Assembly: GCA_001626655.1 (NCBI GenBank)
Contig: LUOC01000124.1
Coordinates: forward strand, 45,069-60,829
Source of the DNA: Fidelibacterota bacterium REDSEA-S14_B6
Lineage (GTDB): Bacteria; Fidelibacterota; Marinisomatia; Marinisomatales; S15-B10
Length of the DNA stretch: 15,761 bases
Reading direction: 5' to 3'
Positions 1 to 6,350 of this stretch are shown piece by piece (within the stretch, counting starts at the first letter, position 1; each line of letters opens with the position of its first letter). Both the position numbers and the translations under genes were made by a program. The notes under the pieces were generated by a model, which saw only the letters and a list, made by a program, of their open reading frames with translations, was not told where the DNA came from and searched no databases.

Positions 1-120
1 CGCACCTTCAATTGCTCGGAATATATTGCGCTTAGTTTTTTCCTGTTCGTGCATCACGGAGAAGATTTTCTCCTGCACATCTATAACAAAGAGAAGGGCG
101 TTTGAACGGCTCAGTTTCAT
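1..120 (-). CDS. Isochorismatase-family (cysteine) hydrolase, N-terminal fragment
   Basis: Only the first 40 codons lie in the window; the gene runs off the left edge. The ATG (120..118) starts three bases after the peroxiredoxin stop. The N-terminus has a hydrophobic strand with LLFVIDVQEKIF, the IDxQ signature of the isochorismatase/nicotinamidase-like fold. Asp14 would be the Asp of the Asp-Lys-Cys catalytic triad; the Lys and Cys are beyond the window. Members cleave amides or vinyl ethers of small substrates (nicotinamide, isochorismate, ureidoacrylate), so the substrate cannot be named from this piece. Its position makes it the last visible gene of a lexA-peroxiredoxin-hydrolase transcription unit. 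Family assignment is fairly secure despite the short fragment; function is open. Confidence 0.72.
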   Translation of the reverse strand, partial: MKLSRSNALLFVIDVQEKIFSVMHEQEKTKRNIFRAIEGA

Positions 121-123
121 ATG

Positions 124-576
124 TCAAATACCGAGCGCTTCGGCCACTTCGGCGGCGTGCCCTTTGACGGATGCTTCGGGAAAGACGTGTGTTACCGTGT
201 TGTCGGCGTCCAGGATAACCGTACTTCTCGCCACGCCGTTATACTCTTTTCCGTACAGTTTCTTCTTTACCCAGACGCCCAGCTTTTTCAGTGTCTCGTG
301 ATTTTCATCACTCAGGAGCGTATATGTAAAGTGGCATTTGTCCACAAATTTCTTCAACGCCTTCGGTGAATCTGTCGACAGTCCGTAAACCTCAACCTCT
401 CCTTTTTCAAACCGCCCCATCAACGACTGAAACTCAGTCGCTTCGATGGTTCACCCCGGCGTGCTTGCCCTAGGGTAACAGAACAGCACTTTTCGCCTGT
501 TGCTGTTAAGGTGCGCATCATTCCCGTTGTGGTCAATTAGCGTCAGTTCTTCCAGCCGGGCTCCTGTTTTAATCAT
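124..576 (-). CDS. bcp: Selenocysteine-containing peroxiredoxin (Bcp/PrxQ type), TGA read as Sec42
   Basis: Thiol (here selenol) peroxidase reducing H2O2 and organic hydroperoxides in the cytoplasm. The frame opens at ATG 576 and ends at TGA 126..124, giving 150 residues, close to the usual Bcp length of about 155. It is interrupted once, by TGA at 453..451 (codon 42). Both sides read as one Bcp: VLFCYPRASTPG before the stop, then TIEATEF, GLSTDSPKAL, TLLSDENHE, LGVW and YNGVARSTVILDAD after it. E. coli Bcp has YPKAMTPGCTVQAC here, so the TGA falls exactly on the peroxidatic cysteine. The resolving cysteine five residues later is Thr47, so the enzyme is 1-Sec-like; only Cys33 and Cys81 remain as possible resolving partners. 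A stem-loop follows the TGA (see SECIS entry). The start overlaps the lexA stop by four bases (ATGA), implying translational coupling. A pseudogene with a nonsense mutation is the alternative, but the exact position and intact downstream frame argue against it. An ordinary gene caller would report only a truncated ORF from 423. Confidence 0.9.
417..449 (-). promoter_or_regulatory. Putative bacterial SECIS element (SelB-binding hairpin)
   Basis: In the mRNA the hairpin starts two bases after the UGA. Outer stem CCAUC (449..445) pairs with GAUGG (421..417). After a two-base 5' bulge (GA) come A-U and G-U pairs, then a perfect seven-pair upper stem CGACUGA (440..434) with UCAGUCG (430..424), closed by the loop GUU (433..431). 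The apical loop begins with G and lies 17 bases after the UGA. This fits the general bacterial SECIS pattern of a short upper stem, a small loop with an early G, and about 16-37 bases from UGA to loop. The hairpin is also coding sequence, as bacterial SECIS elements are. SelB recognition is inferred. Confidence 0.78.
451..453 (-). other. In-frame UGA selenocysteine codon
   Basis: TGA at 453..451 is in frame with the peroxiredoxin start at 576 (41 codons upstream) and with the 108-codon frame that follows. It replaces the Cys codon of the TPGCT active-site motif of Bcp/PrxQ peroxiredoxins. Sec in place of the peroxidatic Cys is an established variation in bacterial peroxiredoxins. Confidence 0.88.
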
Positions 577-1184
577 GAAAGCTCACCATTATATTTCCGC
601 ATCACGCCCACCACTACCCCTTGAATTCGAATCCGGTCTGCATTATACATCATTGTTTCAAGTTTTTCGTTAGCAGGCCGAAGTTCGATCTTTCCGTTGC
701 GGCGGTACATTTTCTTGATGGTCGCTTCCTGATCGTCCACCAGCGCCACAACCGTCTGCCCGTCGGATGCCTCCACCTTTTCCTGCACCACAACATAGTC
801 CCCATCCTGAATGTGCTCTTCAATCATGGAATCTCCCGACACCTTTAGTACATAGTGTTTTCCCCGCCTCAGGAACGTCGCAGGAACGTCGATGCCGTCA
901 GGATCGGAAATAGCTTCGATGGGCTTTCCGGCCGCCACTGTCCCGAGAATCTCCAAGCTGTTTGGCGAAGATTCCACAGGGCGAACTTCTATGGAGCGGG
1001 CCCTGTTCCACTCGTGGCGTATCGCCCCTTTCTCTTTCAGTGCCCGAATATGTTTGTAGACCGTCCCCTTCGATGTAAAACCGAAGCTGGCGGCTATCTC
1101 ATCAAACGTGGGGGCGTAGCCGTGCCTGGAGATATAACCCCGAAGATAGTCAAAAATTTCCTTTTGCCTTTTGGTTAAGAACAT
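573..1184 (-). CDS. lexA: LexA, SOS transcriptional repressor
   Basis: Represses SOS genes and self-cleaves when RecA filaments form on single-stranded DNA. It has 203 residues, the normal length. The N-terminal winged helix-turn-helix is about residues 1-65 (LTKRQKEIFDYL, then TSKGTVYKHIRAL as the recognition region). The Ala85-Gly86 bond in GTVAAGKPIEA is the self-cleavage site. The S24-peptidase dyad is Ser119 (VSGDSM) and Lys157 (ATIKKM). The ATG at 1184 gives the usual LexA N-terminus. No Shine-Dalgarno is visible and the predicted leader is very short. It lies 57 bases after dnaA and its stop overlaps the peroxiredoxin start (ATGA). A repeated GTACAAA just upstream probably mediates autorepression. 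Confidence 0.97.
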   Translation of the reverse strand: MFLTKRQKEIFDYLRGYISRHGYAPTFDEIAASFGFTSKGTVYKHIRALKEKGAIRHEWNRARSIEVRPVESSPNSLEILGTVAAGKPIEAISDPDGIDVPATFLRRGKHYVLKVSGDSMIEEHIQDGDYVVVQEKVEASDGQTVVALVDDQEATIKKMYRRNGKIELRPANEKLETMMYNADRIRIQGVVVGVMRKYNGELS

Positions 1185-1186
1185 GA

Positions 1187-1204
1187 GTACAAACAGCGTA
1201 CAAA
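1187..1204 (-). promoter_or_regulatory. Putative LexA operator overlapping the lexA promoter
   Basis: On the plus strand GTACAAA occurs twice (1187-1193 and 1198-1204), separated by CAGC, giving GTAC-N7-GTAC. Its spacing is like the GTTC-N7-GTTC LexA boxes of alphaproteobacteria. It begins two bases upstream of the lexA ATG and runs into a TATATT that could serve as the minus-strand -10 (1208..1203). That placement suits autorepression. No second copy elsewhere in the window confirms the motif. Confidence 0.5.
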
Positions 1205-1241
1205 TATAGGGGTGCCGGAAGAATCAGAAAAGCTGGAGCTG

Positions 1242-2609
1242 TCAGAATTCGAGCTGGGAGCGAATACCGTCCACCTGCCTCCGGAAGTCAGCTCTTTCTC
1301 CCATCTTCCCCTTTACGGCGCGACAGGCGTGAATAACTGTTGTGTGATCCCTCCCTCCAAAATGAAGGCCGATATTTTCCAACGAGGCGCCCACAATTTC
1401 TCGGGACAGGTACATGGCCACCTGCCGCGCTGTGGCAACTTCCATCTTCCTCCCTCTTCCGATCAGTTTCTTCTCCGGCACATCCAATGTTTCGCTCACA
1501 CTTTGAATTACGTCATCAATCGAAACTGTCTTTGTACCCGACCTGCCCAGTGTTTCCCTCAGGGCCCGCTTTGCCAGCTGCATGGTGATATCCGAATGGG
1601 ACAGAGAAGAATAGGCGAGGAGCTTGATGAGTGCCCCCTCCATCTCCCGAATGTTTCCCCGGACGTTGGTCGCAATCAGCTCGGTGATTTCATAAGGGAT
1701 TTCGAGGTCGTCATCCTCAGCTTTCTTTTGCAGGATCGCAATCCGTGTTTCAAGGTTCGGCGCCTGTATGTCAACAATCAGCCCGGATTGAAAGCGGGAC
1801 AACAGTCGGTCCTTAAGGCCGTAGAGCTCGCTCGGGTGCCTGTCTGTGGTGAGGATCACCTGCTTCCCCCGCTGATACAAATCGTTGAATGTGTGAAAAA
1901 ACTGCTCTTGTGTCTGTTCTTTCTTTTGGAGGAACTGGATATCGTCCACAAGCAATACATCCACATTTCTATATCTCTCGGAAAAGGAGGAGCTGTTGTT
2001 GTTTTGAATGGCCGTTATAAAGTCGAGTGTGAACTTCTCGCTTGTGGTATAATGCACCCTCGGCGGAGGTGTGTGAAGCATCACCTTGTTGCCTATCGCC
2101 TGAAGAAGGTGTGTTTTCCCCAACCCAACGCCCCCGTATACAACCAGAGGGTTGAACGATGTTTGTCCGGGGGAGTCCGCCACCGAGACACTCGCCGCCT
2201 TGGCGAGCTGGTTGTTGGATCCTTCAACAAAACTTGAGAATGTGTACCGTTTATTCAGTCGGCTTCCGCTGTCGTAGAAGGGGTCGGTCGACGCTCGGCC
2301 TGTGGCCGTCTCCATGGCGGTCGGAACTGAACCGTTCTCCTCCGGTTCACCGATCACAACACTGTAACGAATCTTAATCTCCTTCCCTGTTACCGCCTTT
2401 GTCTTTGAAAGGAGCATCTTGCGATAGTGTTTATCGATCCACTCGTAATAGAACTTGCTCGGAACCTCCAACGTCAGCGCGCTGTCATCTAACCCCACGG
2501 GATGAATCGGTTCAAACCACGTGGCGAAGGTCTGTTCGCTTACCGCAGACCTGACACTTTCGGACAATTCAGTCCAGAGGTCAGATGCTGTCAAAACATT
2601 TTTATCCAC
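1242..2609 (-). CDS. dnaA: DnaA, chromosomal replication initiator ATPase
   Basis: AAA+ protein that binds DnaA boxes and melts oriC. It has 455 residues with the full domain order. The N-terminal helicase-loading domain has FATWFEPIHPV near residues 28-38, followed by a variable linker at about 85-120. In the AAA+ core, Walker A is GGVGLGKT (159-166) and Walker B is VLLVDD (218-223); KDRLLSRF (266-273) is box VII with the arginine finger. The C-terminal DNA-binding helix-turn-helix carries GGRDHTTVIHA (418-428). The start is GTG at 2609, embedded in a perfect DnaA box. It is divergent from rpmH, as in many bacteria, but lexA rather than dnaN follows it. Confidence 0.98.
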   Translation of the reverse strand: MDKNVLTASDLWTELSESVRSAVSEQTFATWFEPIHPVGLDDSALTLEVPSKFYYEWIDKHYRKMLLSKTKAVTGKEIKIRYSVVIGEPEENGSVPTAMETATGRASTDPFYDSGSRLNKRYTFSSFVEGSNNQLAKAASVSVADSPGQTSFNPLVVYGGVGLGKTHLLQAIGNKVMLHTPPPRVHYTTSEKFTLDFITAIQNNNSSSFSERYRNVDVLLVDDIQFLQKKEQTQEQFFHTFNDLYQRGKQVILTTDRHPSELYGLKDRLLSRFQSGLIVDIQAPNLETRIAILQKKAEDDDLEIPYEITELIATNVRGNIREMEGALIKLLAYSSLSHSDITMQLAKRALRETLGRSGTKTVSIDDVIQSVSETLDVPEKKLIGRGRKMEVATARQVAMYLSREIVGASLENIGLHFGGRDHTTVIHACRAVKGKMGERADFRRQVDGIRSQLEF

Positions 2610-2621
2610 AATTTGTCCACA
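2602..2621 (+). promoter_or_regulatory. Two tandem DnaA boxes over the dnaA start
   Basis: TTATCCACA (2602-2610) is a perfect consensus DnaA box and includes the complement of the dnaA GTG start codon. TTGTCCACA (2613-2621) is a one-mismatch copy in the same orientation, 11 bases away, one helical turn. Both lie just downstream of the predicted dnaA promoter, so DnaA binding would repress its own gene. They could also contribute to origin function. Confidence 0.75.
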
Positions 2622-2638
2622 CCGTTCGGGGGTTTTGA

Positions 2639-2667
2639 ATTTATCGCATTTTCTCGTCTGATATCAA
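2639..2667 (-). promoter_or_regulatory. Predicted dnaA promoter
   Basis: On the minus strand a -35 TTGATA (2667..2662), a 17-base spacer and a -10 ATAAAT (2644..2639) lie about 30 bases upstream of the GTG start. Transcription would begin near 2632, just before the DnaA boxes. The -10 match is imperfect. Confidence 0.4.
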
Positions 2668-2776
2668 GCGCAATCTTCACCTTTTTCACGAAACAAATAC
2701 ACAATTGTCTCTTTTAACGAATCGTTGGTGTGATCTTCTCCTTTTCTTAATTTCGTGGGCTGTAAAACGGTGACTT

Positions 2777-2911
2777 ATGAAACGGACCTATCAACCGAGT
2801 AAACGCAAACGGAAGAACAAGCACGGCTTTCGTGCCCGATCCTCTTCGCCCGGCGGTCGGCGAGTACTTCGCCGAAGACGGAGTAAGGGGAGAAAAGCGA
2901 TCTCGGCCTAG
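2777..2911 (+). CDS. rpmH: 50S ribosomal protein L34
   Basis: A 44-residue, very basic protein of the large subunit. It starts MKRTYQPSKRKRKNKHGFRA and ends RRRRSKGRKAISA, matching bacterial L34 throughout except for a divergent SSSPGGRRV in the middle. It is divergent from dnaA across a 167-base gap, the classic arrangement. The next gene is yidD, 27 bases on; the usual partner rnpA is not between them. ATG 2777 is the only start giving the conserved N-terminus. Confidence 0.97.
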   Translation: MKRTYQPSKRKRKNKHGFRARSSSPGGRRVLRRRRSKGRKAISA

Positions 2912-2938
2912 CTTTCCACGCCTGATTCTCTCGCTTAC

Positions 2939-3235
2939 ATGATGATCGTCACGCAACGGGCTTCTATTCCTGCGCCCCTACGCACAACCGGATCTCGCGC
3001 CCTTCAAGGGCTCTCATTTGTGGTTGCGAAAATCCTTATTCTTTTTGTCCGTTTCTACCGGTTTTCCGTCTCGCCTTTCTTCCCTTCGAGCTGTCGGTTT
3101 CTCCCCTCCTGTTCTCACTATGCGCTGGAGGCTCTTCAGAACCACCCTCCGGGCAGGGCTCTGTCGCTTACTGTGGCACGTATTCTAAAGTGTCACCCGT
3201 GGGGCGGCTCCGGACATGATCCTGTTCCCGATTGA
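2939..3235 (+). CDS. yidD: YidD, membrane protein insertion efficiency factor
   Basis: Small membrane-associated protein that aids YidC/Sec-dependent insertion. It has 98 residues; the family core (about residues 33-97) contains YRFSVSPFFPSSCRF, LPSCSHYALEAL and CHPWGGSGHDPVP, all diagnostic. The first 30 or so residues are a weakly conserved extension, so a later start is possible, but no better-supported start codon is visible. It sits directly upstream of yidC, its functional partner: the yidD stop (3233-3235) shares one base with the yidC ATG. Confidence 0.95.
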   Translation: MMIVTQRASIPAPLRTTGSRALQGLSFVVAKILILFVRFYRFSVSPFFPSSCRFLPSCSHYALEALQNHPPGRALSLTVARILKCHPWGGSGHDPVPD

Positions 3236-4941
3236 TGGATAGAAAAACTGTAGGCGCATTCTTTCTCATCGCACTGATTCTTATGGCGATGCCGTACTAC
3301 TACGAGTTTATTGGGCTCGCGCCACCACCGCCGCCGGAACAGAGCCAAGATCAGCAAGAACGTCAACTCGCGCCCACACCTCAGCTAAAGGAGCCTGCTG
3401 CTGCTTACGACGTGTCACCTTCATCAGATGTTGTTGAAGAGCTGTCTGTGTCAGACGCGGAAGAGGTTGTTCTTTATCTTGACTCCCCTCTTTACACCGC
3501 CGGCGTCTCTTCTCGAGGAGGGGGCTCTCTTCTCTCGTTTCTTTTGAAACAGTACCCCTTTAACGATTCAGGTGCGGTCAATCTTATTGTCCCCGAAATG
3601 AATGGGAATAATTTGTTGCTGGCGTTTAGGGGCATATCCGGTGAGCCTGTCGTTCTTGATCAGCCGTGGTCTCTTTCCGGATACTACAGCGATGGTGACA
3701 CAATCCGCCTTGACGACAATCTGTCTCTCCGGTTTTCTTCTTCGCTCGGCGACCGCACAATCAACAAATCGCTGACTTTCTATCCGGACAATTATACCAT
3801 CACTGTCAACGCCGACCTCCAAAGCATCAGTAGTGATGTTGTTTCTCAAGATCGGTTCACCCTTATCTGGAACGGCGGCATCCCCTCGACGGAGCCGAAC
3901 AAAAGCGACGAAGCGTCCTTTTTCTCGGCCAACCTCTCCCAGGGCCAAGAGGTTACCAAACATGGCGGCAAGAGCGGCAACACTGTCTCGTCCACTGGCA
4001 GGACAGATTGGGCGGCGGTGAGATCAAAGTACTTTACAGCTGCAATTGTTCCCCTCTCCAACAGCAATTATGGTGAAATCAGCGCGGAAGAAAACGTATC
4101 TCCCGATCTTAACGGAAACGGTAAGGCGCCTCTTTACGATATGGCAGTTGGCTTTTCTTCCTCCGCTCCAGCCCAAGCGGTGGTCTATGTTGGCCCCCTC
4201 CAGTATGATGAACTAAAAGCTTTGGGCGTTGGGCTCGAAAACACCATGAGCCTTGGAATTGCACCGATACGGTTTATCAGCAGGGCCGTTCTCTTTTCAC
4301 TTGTCGGCCTCCACGAGATCATACCCAATTACGGGATTGTCCTTATCATTTTCTCCGTGATCGTTAAGCTCCTCGTCTATCCGCTCACCAAGAAAAGTTA
4401 CCAGTCCATGAAAGAGATGCAGGTACTTCAGCCGGAGGTGATGGGACTGCGGGACAAATATAAGAGTGATCCCCAAAAGCTGAATCAGGCAACCATGAAG
4501 CTTTACAAGGAGAGGGGCGTGAACCCTCTTGGTGGATGCCTTCCGATGCTTCTCCAGATGCCCCTTTTGTTCGCCCTCTTCATCGTCTTTCGTTCAACGA
4601 TCGAACTTCGTGGCGCCCCTTTCGTTTTGTGGATCGGTGATCTCTCCCAGCCTGATGCCTTGATCCCCCTCCCATTTTCAATTCCTCTCTATGGTGATCA
4701 GATCAGCCTTCTCCCGCTGCTGATGGGTGTTTCCATGTTCGTCCAACAAAAAATGACTACCTCTCAGGCCAATCCGCAGCAGAAGATGATGACACAGTTC
4801 ATGTCTGTGTTTTTTATAATTCTTTTTAATCAATTTCCGTCAGGATTGAATCTATACTATACACTCTTCAACGTTCTCACCATTATTCAGCAAAAGTATT
4901 TTGTCCACCCGAAAGAGTCTCATGTTGTAGCCCCAATATGA
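3235..4941 (+). CDS. yidC: YidC, membrane protein insertase (Oxa1 family)
   Basis: Inserts and folds inner-membrane proteins, alone or with SecYEG. It has 568 residues from ATG 3235; a TTG three bases earlier is less likely. MDRKTVGAFFLIALILMAM is the N-terminal membrane anchor. A Pro/Gln-rich linker follows, then a periplasmic domain at about 50-340, which marks the Gram-negative long form. The C-terminal Oxa1 core begins with a membrane segment ending IVKLLVYPLTKK, followed by the cytoplasmic coiled region (SMKEMQVLQPEVMGLRDKY) and further segments through MPLLFALFIVF and FPSGLNLYYTL. The conserved groove arginine (R366 in E. coli) is Lys378 here. The stop overlaps the mnmE start by four bases (ATGA). 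Confidence 0.98.
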   Translation: MDRKTVGAFFLIALILMAMPYYYEFIGLAPPPPPEQSQDQQERQLAPTPQLKEPAAAYDVSPSSDVVEELSVSDAEEVVLYLDSPLYTAGVSSRGGGSLLSFLLKQYPFNDSGAVNLIVPEMNGNNLLLAFRGISGEPVVLDQPWSLSGYYSDGDTIRLDDNLSLRFSSSLGDRTINKSLTFYPDNYTITVNADLQSISSDVVSQDRFTLIWNGGIPSTEPNKSDEASFFSANLSQGQEVTKHGGKSGNTVSSTGRTDWAAVRSKYFTAAIVPLSNSNYGEISAEENVSPDLNGNGKAPLYDMAVGFSSSAPAQAVVYVGPLQYDELKALGVGLENTMSLGIAPIRFISRAVLFSLVGLHEIIPNYGIVLIIFSVIVKLLVYPLTKKSYQSMKEMQVLQPEVMGLRDKYKSDPQKLNQATMKLYKERGVNPLGGCLPMLLQMPLLFALFIVFRSTIELRGAPFVLWIGDLSQPDALIPLPFSIPLYGDQISLLPLLMGVSMFVQQKMTTSQANPQQKMMTQFMSVFFIILFNQFPSGLNLYYTLFNVLTIIQQKYFVHPKESHVVAPI

Positions 4942-6323
4942 CCGCGCTTTCAGTCGTTGACTACAATTCCCACCCCACTATAGCGTCAATTGCCACACCC
5001 CCCGGTGTTGGCGGCCTGTCGGTAATCAGGATAAGCGGACCGAAAGCTCATACCGTTGGCCAAAGCATTTCCGCAAACCCCAAAAGAATCCTCAAGCCTA
5101 GGTACGCCTTATATACGCCAATTATTTCCCCCCGCGGTGAGGAGATAGATTCGGGTGTGATAACATACTTTCCCTCGCCTGATTCTTATACTGGAGAGGA
5201 TGTTATTGAGGTGTCCTGCCATGGGGGAAATATCATAAGCAGGCAGATACTAGACGCCTGTTTTGCTCTCGGTTGTGAACCAGCCGGCCCGGGGGAGTTC
5301 ACAAAACGGGCCTTTCTGAACGGAAAGATGGATCTACTGCAGGCCGAAGCAGTGGCAGCGCTCATTGTGGCCAACTCTTCAATTAGTAAAGCGGCTAACT
5401 ATCGAATCTTATCTGGCCGATTCTCCACCATCGTTAATGAACTAAGGTCGATCCTTATGGATTTGGTTATTACTCTTGAAGCTGAGCTGGATTTCACCGA
5501 AGACGAAATAACACCTCTCCCTACCTCTGAAAAAGTTTCCTTGGTGTCCAATGTTCTCTCTAGAGTTGACAGTCTTCTCTCCACATACAGCACCGGTAAG
5601 ATGCTCACCGGTGGCGCTGTTGTTGTATTTGTAGGAGAACCAAATGTCGGCAAGTCGAGCCTTCTGAACTCCATTCTTTCCGAAGAGCGGACCATTGTGT
5701 CAAACATCCCCGGTACCACCCGGGATGCTGTGGAGGTCCCTTTTCTTATAAAAGGCTTTCCTGTTCGCTTTGTTGATACGGCTGGCCTTCGGGATGCAGC
5801 AGATGCCGTTGAACAAAAGGGGGTTCATTTTTCTCGTGAGTATATGAATAAGGCCGACCTCCTCGTCTACGTCTCTGAGGCGGCGACAGACGCTGTCGCC
5901 CCATCCCCGCCTAACTCAGACTACTTACCAAAATCAAGCAGCCTTCCTGTTATACATGTTTTAAACAAGTGTGATCTTCTTACAAATGGGCGTGATCGTG
6001 TGGCGGTGGATGAACACCTTTTCACTTCCGCTCTTACCGGCGACGGAATAACTCTTCTTCTTGAGACTATACACACCAGGCTCGTCCGGTCCTCCGTCAT
6101 TTCGGAAGAAATCATTATAACAAGCGGCCGTCACAACGATGCTCTTCGGCGCGTTCGTTCTTCTCTTGAGATTACTAAGAAGGAGCTGGACGGTGGGGCG
6201 TCCACCGATGCTCTGGCCTCTGACCTGCGCATCGCTGTCTCGGCTCTCGATGAACTTCTCGGCGTCACCACCGCCGATGATATTCTGGACAATATTTTCT
6301 CTAAGTTCTGTATTGGAAAGTAG
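4938..6323 (+). CDS. mnmE: MnmE, tRNA U34 modification GTPase
   Basis: With MnmG it makes 5-(carboxymethyl)aminomethyl-uridine at tRNA wobble position 34. It has 461 residues. The N-terminal folate-binding domain begins TIASIATPPGVGGLSVIRIS. A helical domain is split by the G domain: P-loop GEPNVGKSS (233-241), NIPGTTRD switch I, DTAGLRD (G3) and NKCD (G4). It ends with FCIGK, the invariant C-terminus with the functional cysteine. Its start overlaps the yidC stop (ATGA). A parS site begins at the base after its stop and the gap to mnmG is 27 bases. Confidence 0.98.
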   Translation: MTALSVVDYNSHPTIASIATPPGVGGLSVIRISGPKAHTVGQSISANPKRILKPRYALYTPIISPRGEEIDSGVITYFPSPDSYTGEDVIEVSCHGGNIISRQILDACFALGCEPAGPGEFTKRAFLNGKMDLLQAEAVAALIVANSSISKAANYRILSGRFSTIVNELRSILMDLVITLEAELDFTEDEITPLPTSEKVSLVSNVLSRVDSLLSTYSTGKMLTGGAVVVFVGEPNVGKSSLLNSILSEERTIVSNIPGTTRDAVEVPFLIKGFPVRFVDTAGLRDAADAVEQKGVHFSREYMNKADLLVYVSEAATDAVAPSPPNSDYLPKSSSLPVIHVLNKCDLLTNGRDRVAVDEHLFTSALTGDGITLLLETIHTRLVRSSVISEEIIITSGRHNDALRRVRSSLEITKKELDGGASTDALASDLRIAVSALDELLGVTTADDILDNIFSKFCIGK

Positions 6324-6339
6324 TGTTTCACGTGAAACG
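6324..6339 (+). promoter_or_regulatory. parS centromere site 1 (ParB binding)
   Basis: TGTTTCACGTGAAACG matches the widely conserved parS 16-mer TGTTNCACGTGAAACA at all but the last base. It begins immediately after the mnmE stop, in the mnmE-mnmG gap. Chromosomal parS sites are loaded by ParB-CTP and cluster near the origin, consistent with the rest of the window. Confidence 0.93.
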
Positions 6340-6350
6340 GTTGCGCTGTT

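Noticed and set aside
337..349. TTGTCCACA DnaA-box-like 9-mer inside the peroxiredoxin gene
   Set aside because: Single one-mismatch match within coding sequence, with no clustered partner.
124..423. Peroxiredoxin as a truncated 99-residue protein starting at 423
   Set aside because: It would lack the whole active site; the conserved frame continues upstream through the TGA to an ATG overlapping lexA.
124..576. Peroxiredoxin as a nonsense pseudogene
   Set aside because: The stop is exactly at the peroxidatic Cys, is TGA and not TAA/TAG, has a SECIS-like hairpin after it, and no other lesion is present.
1212..2237. Long plus-strand reading frame of 341 codons opposite dnaA
   Set aside because: It is antisense to a clear DnaA, encodes a Cys/His/Pro-rich sequence with no recognisable domain, and reflects codon bias of the real gene.
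2716..2726. AACGA-A-TCGTT inverted repeat upstream of rpmH as an operator
   Set aside because: Short and isolated; no second copy or known regulator match, so it may be chance.
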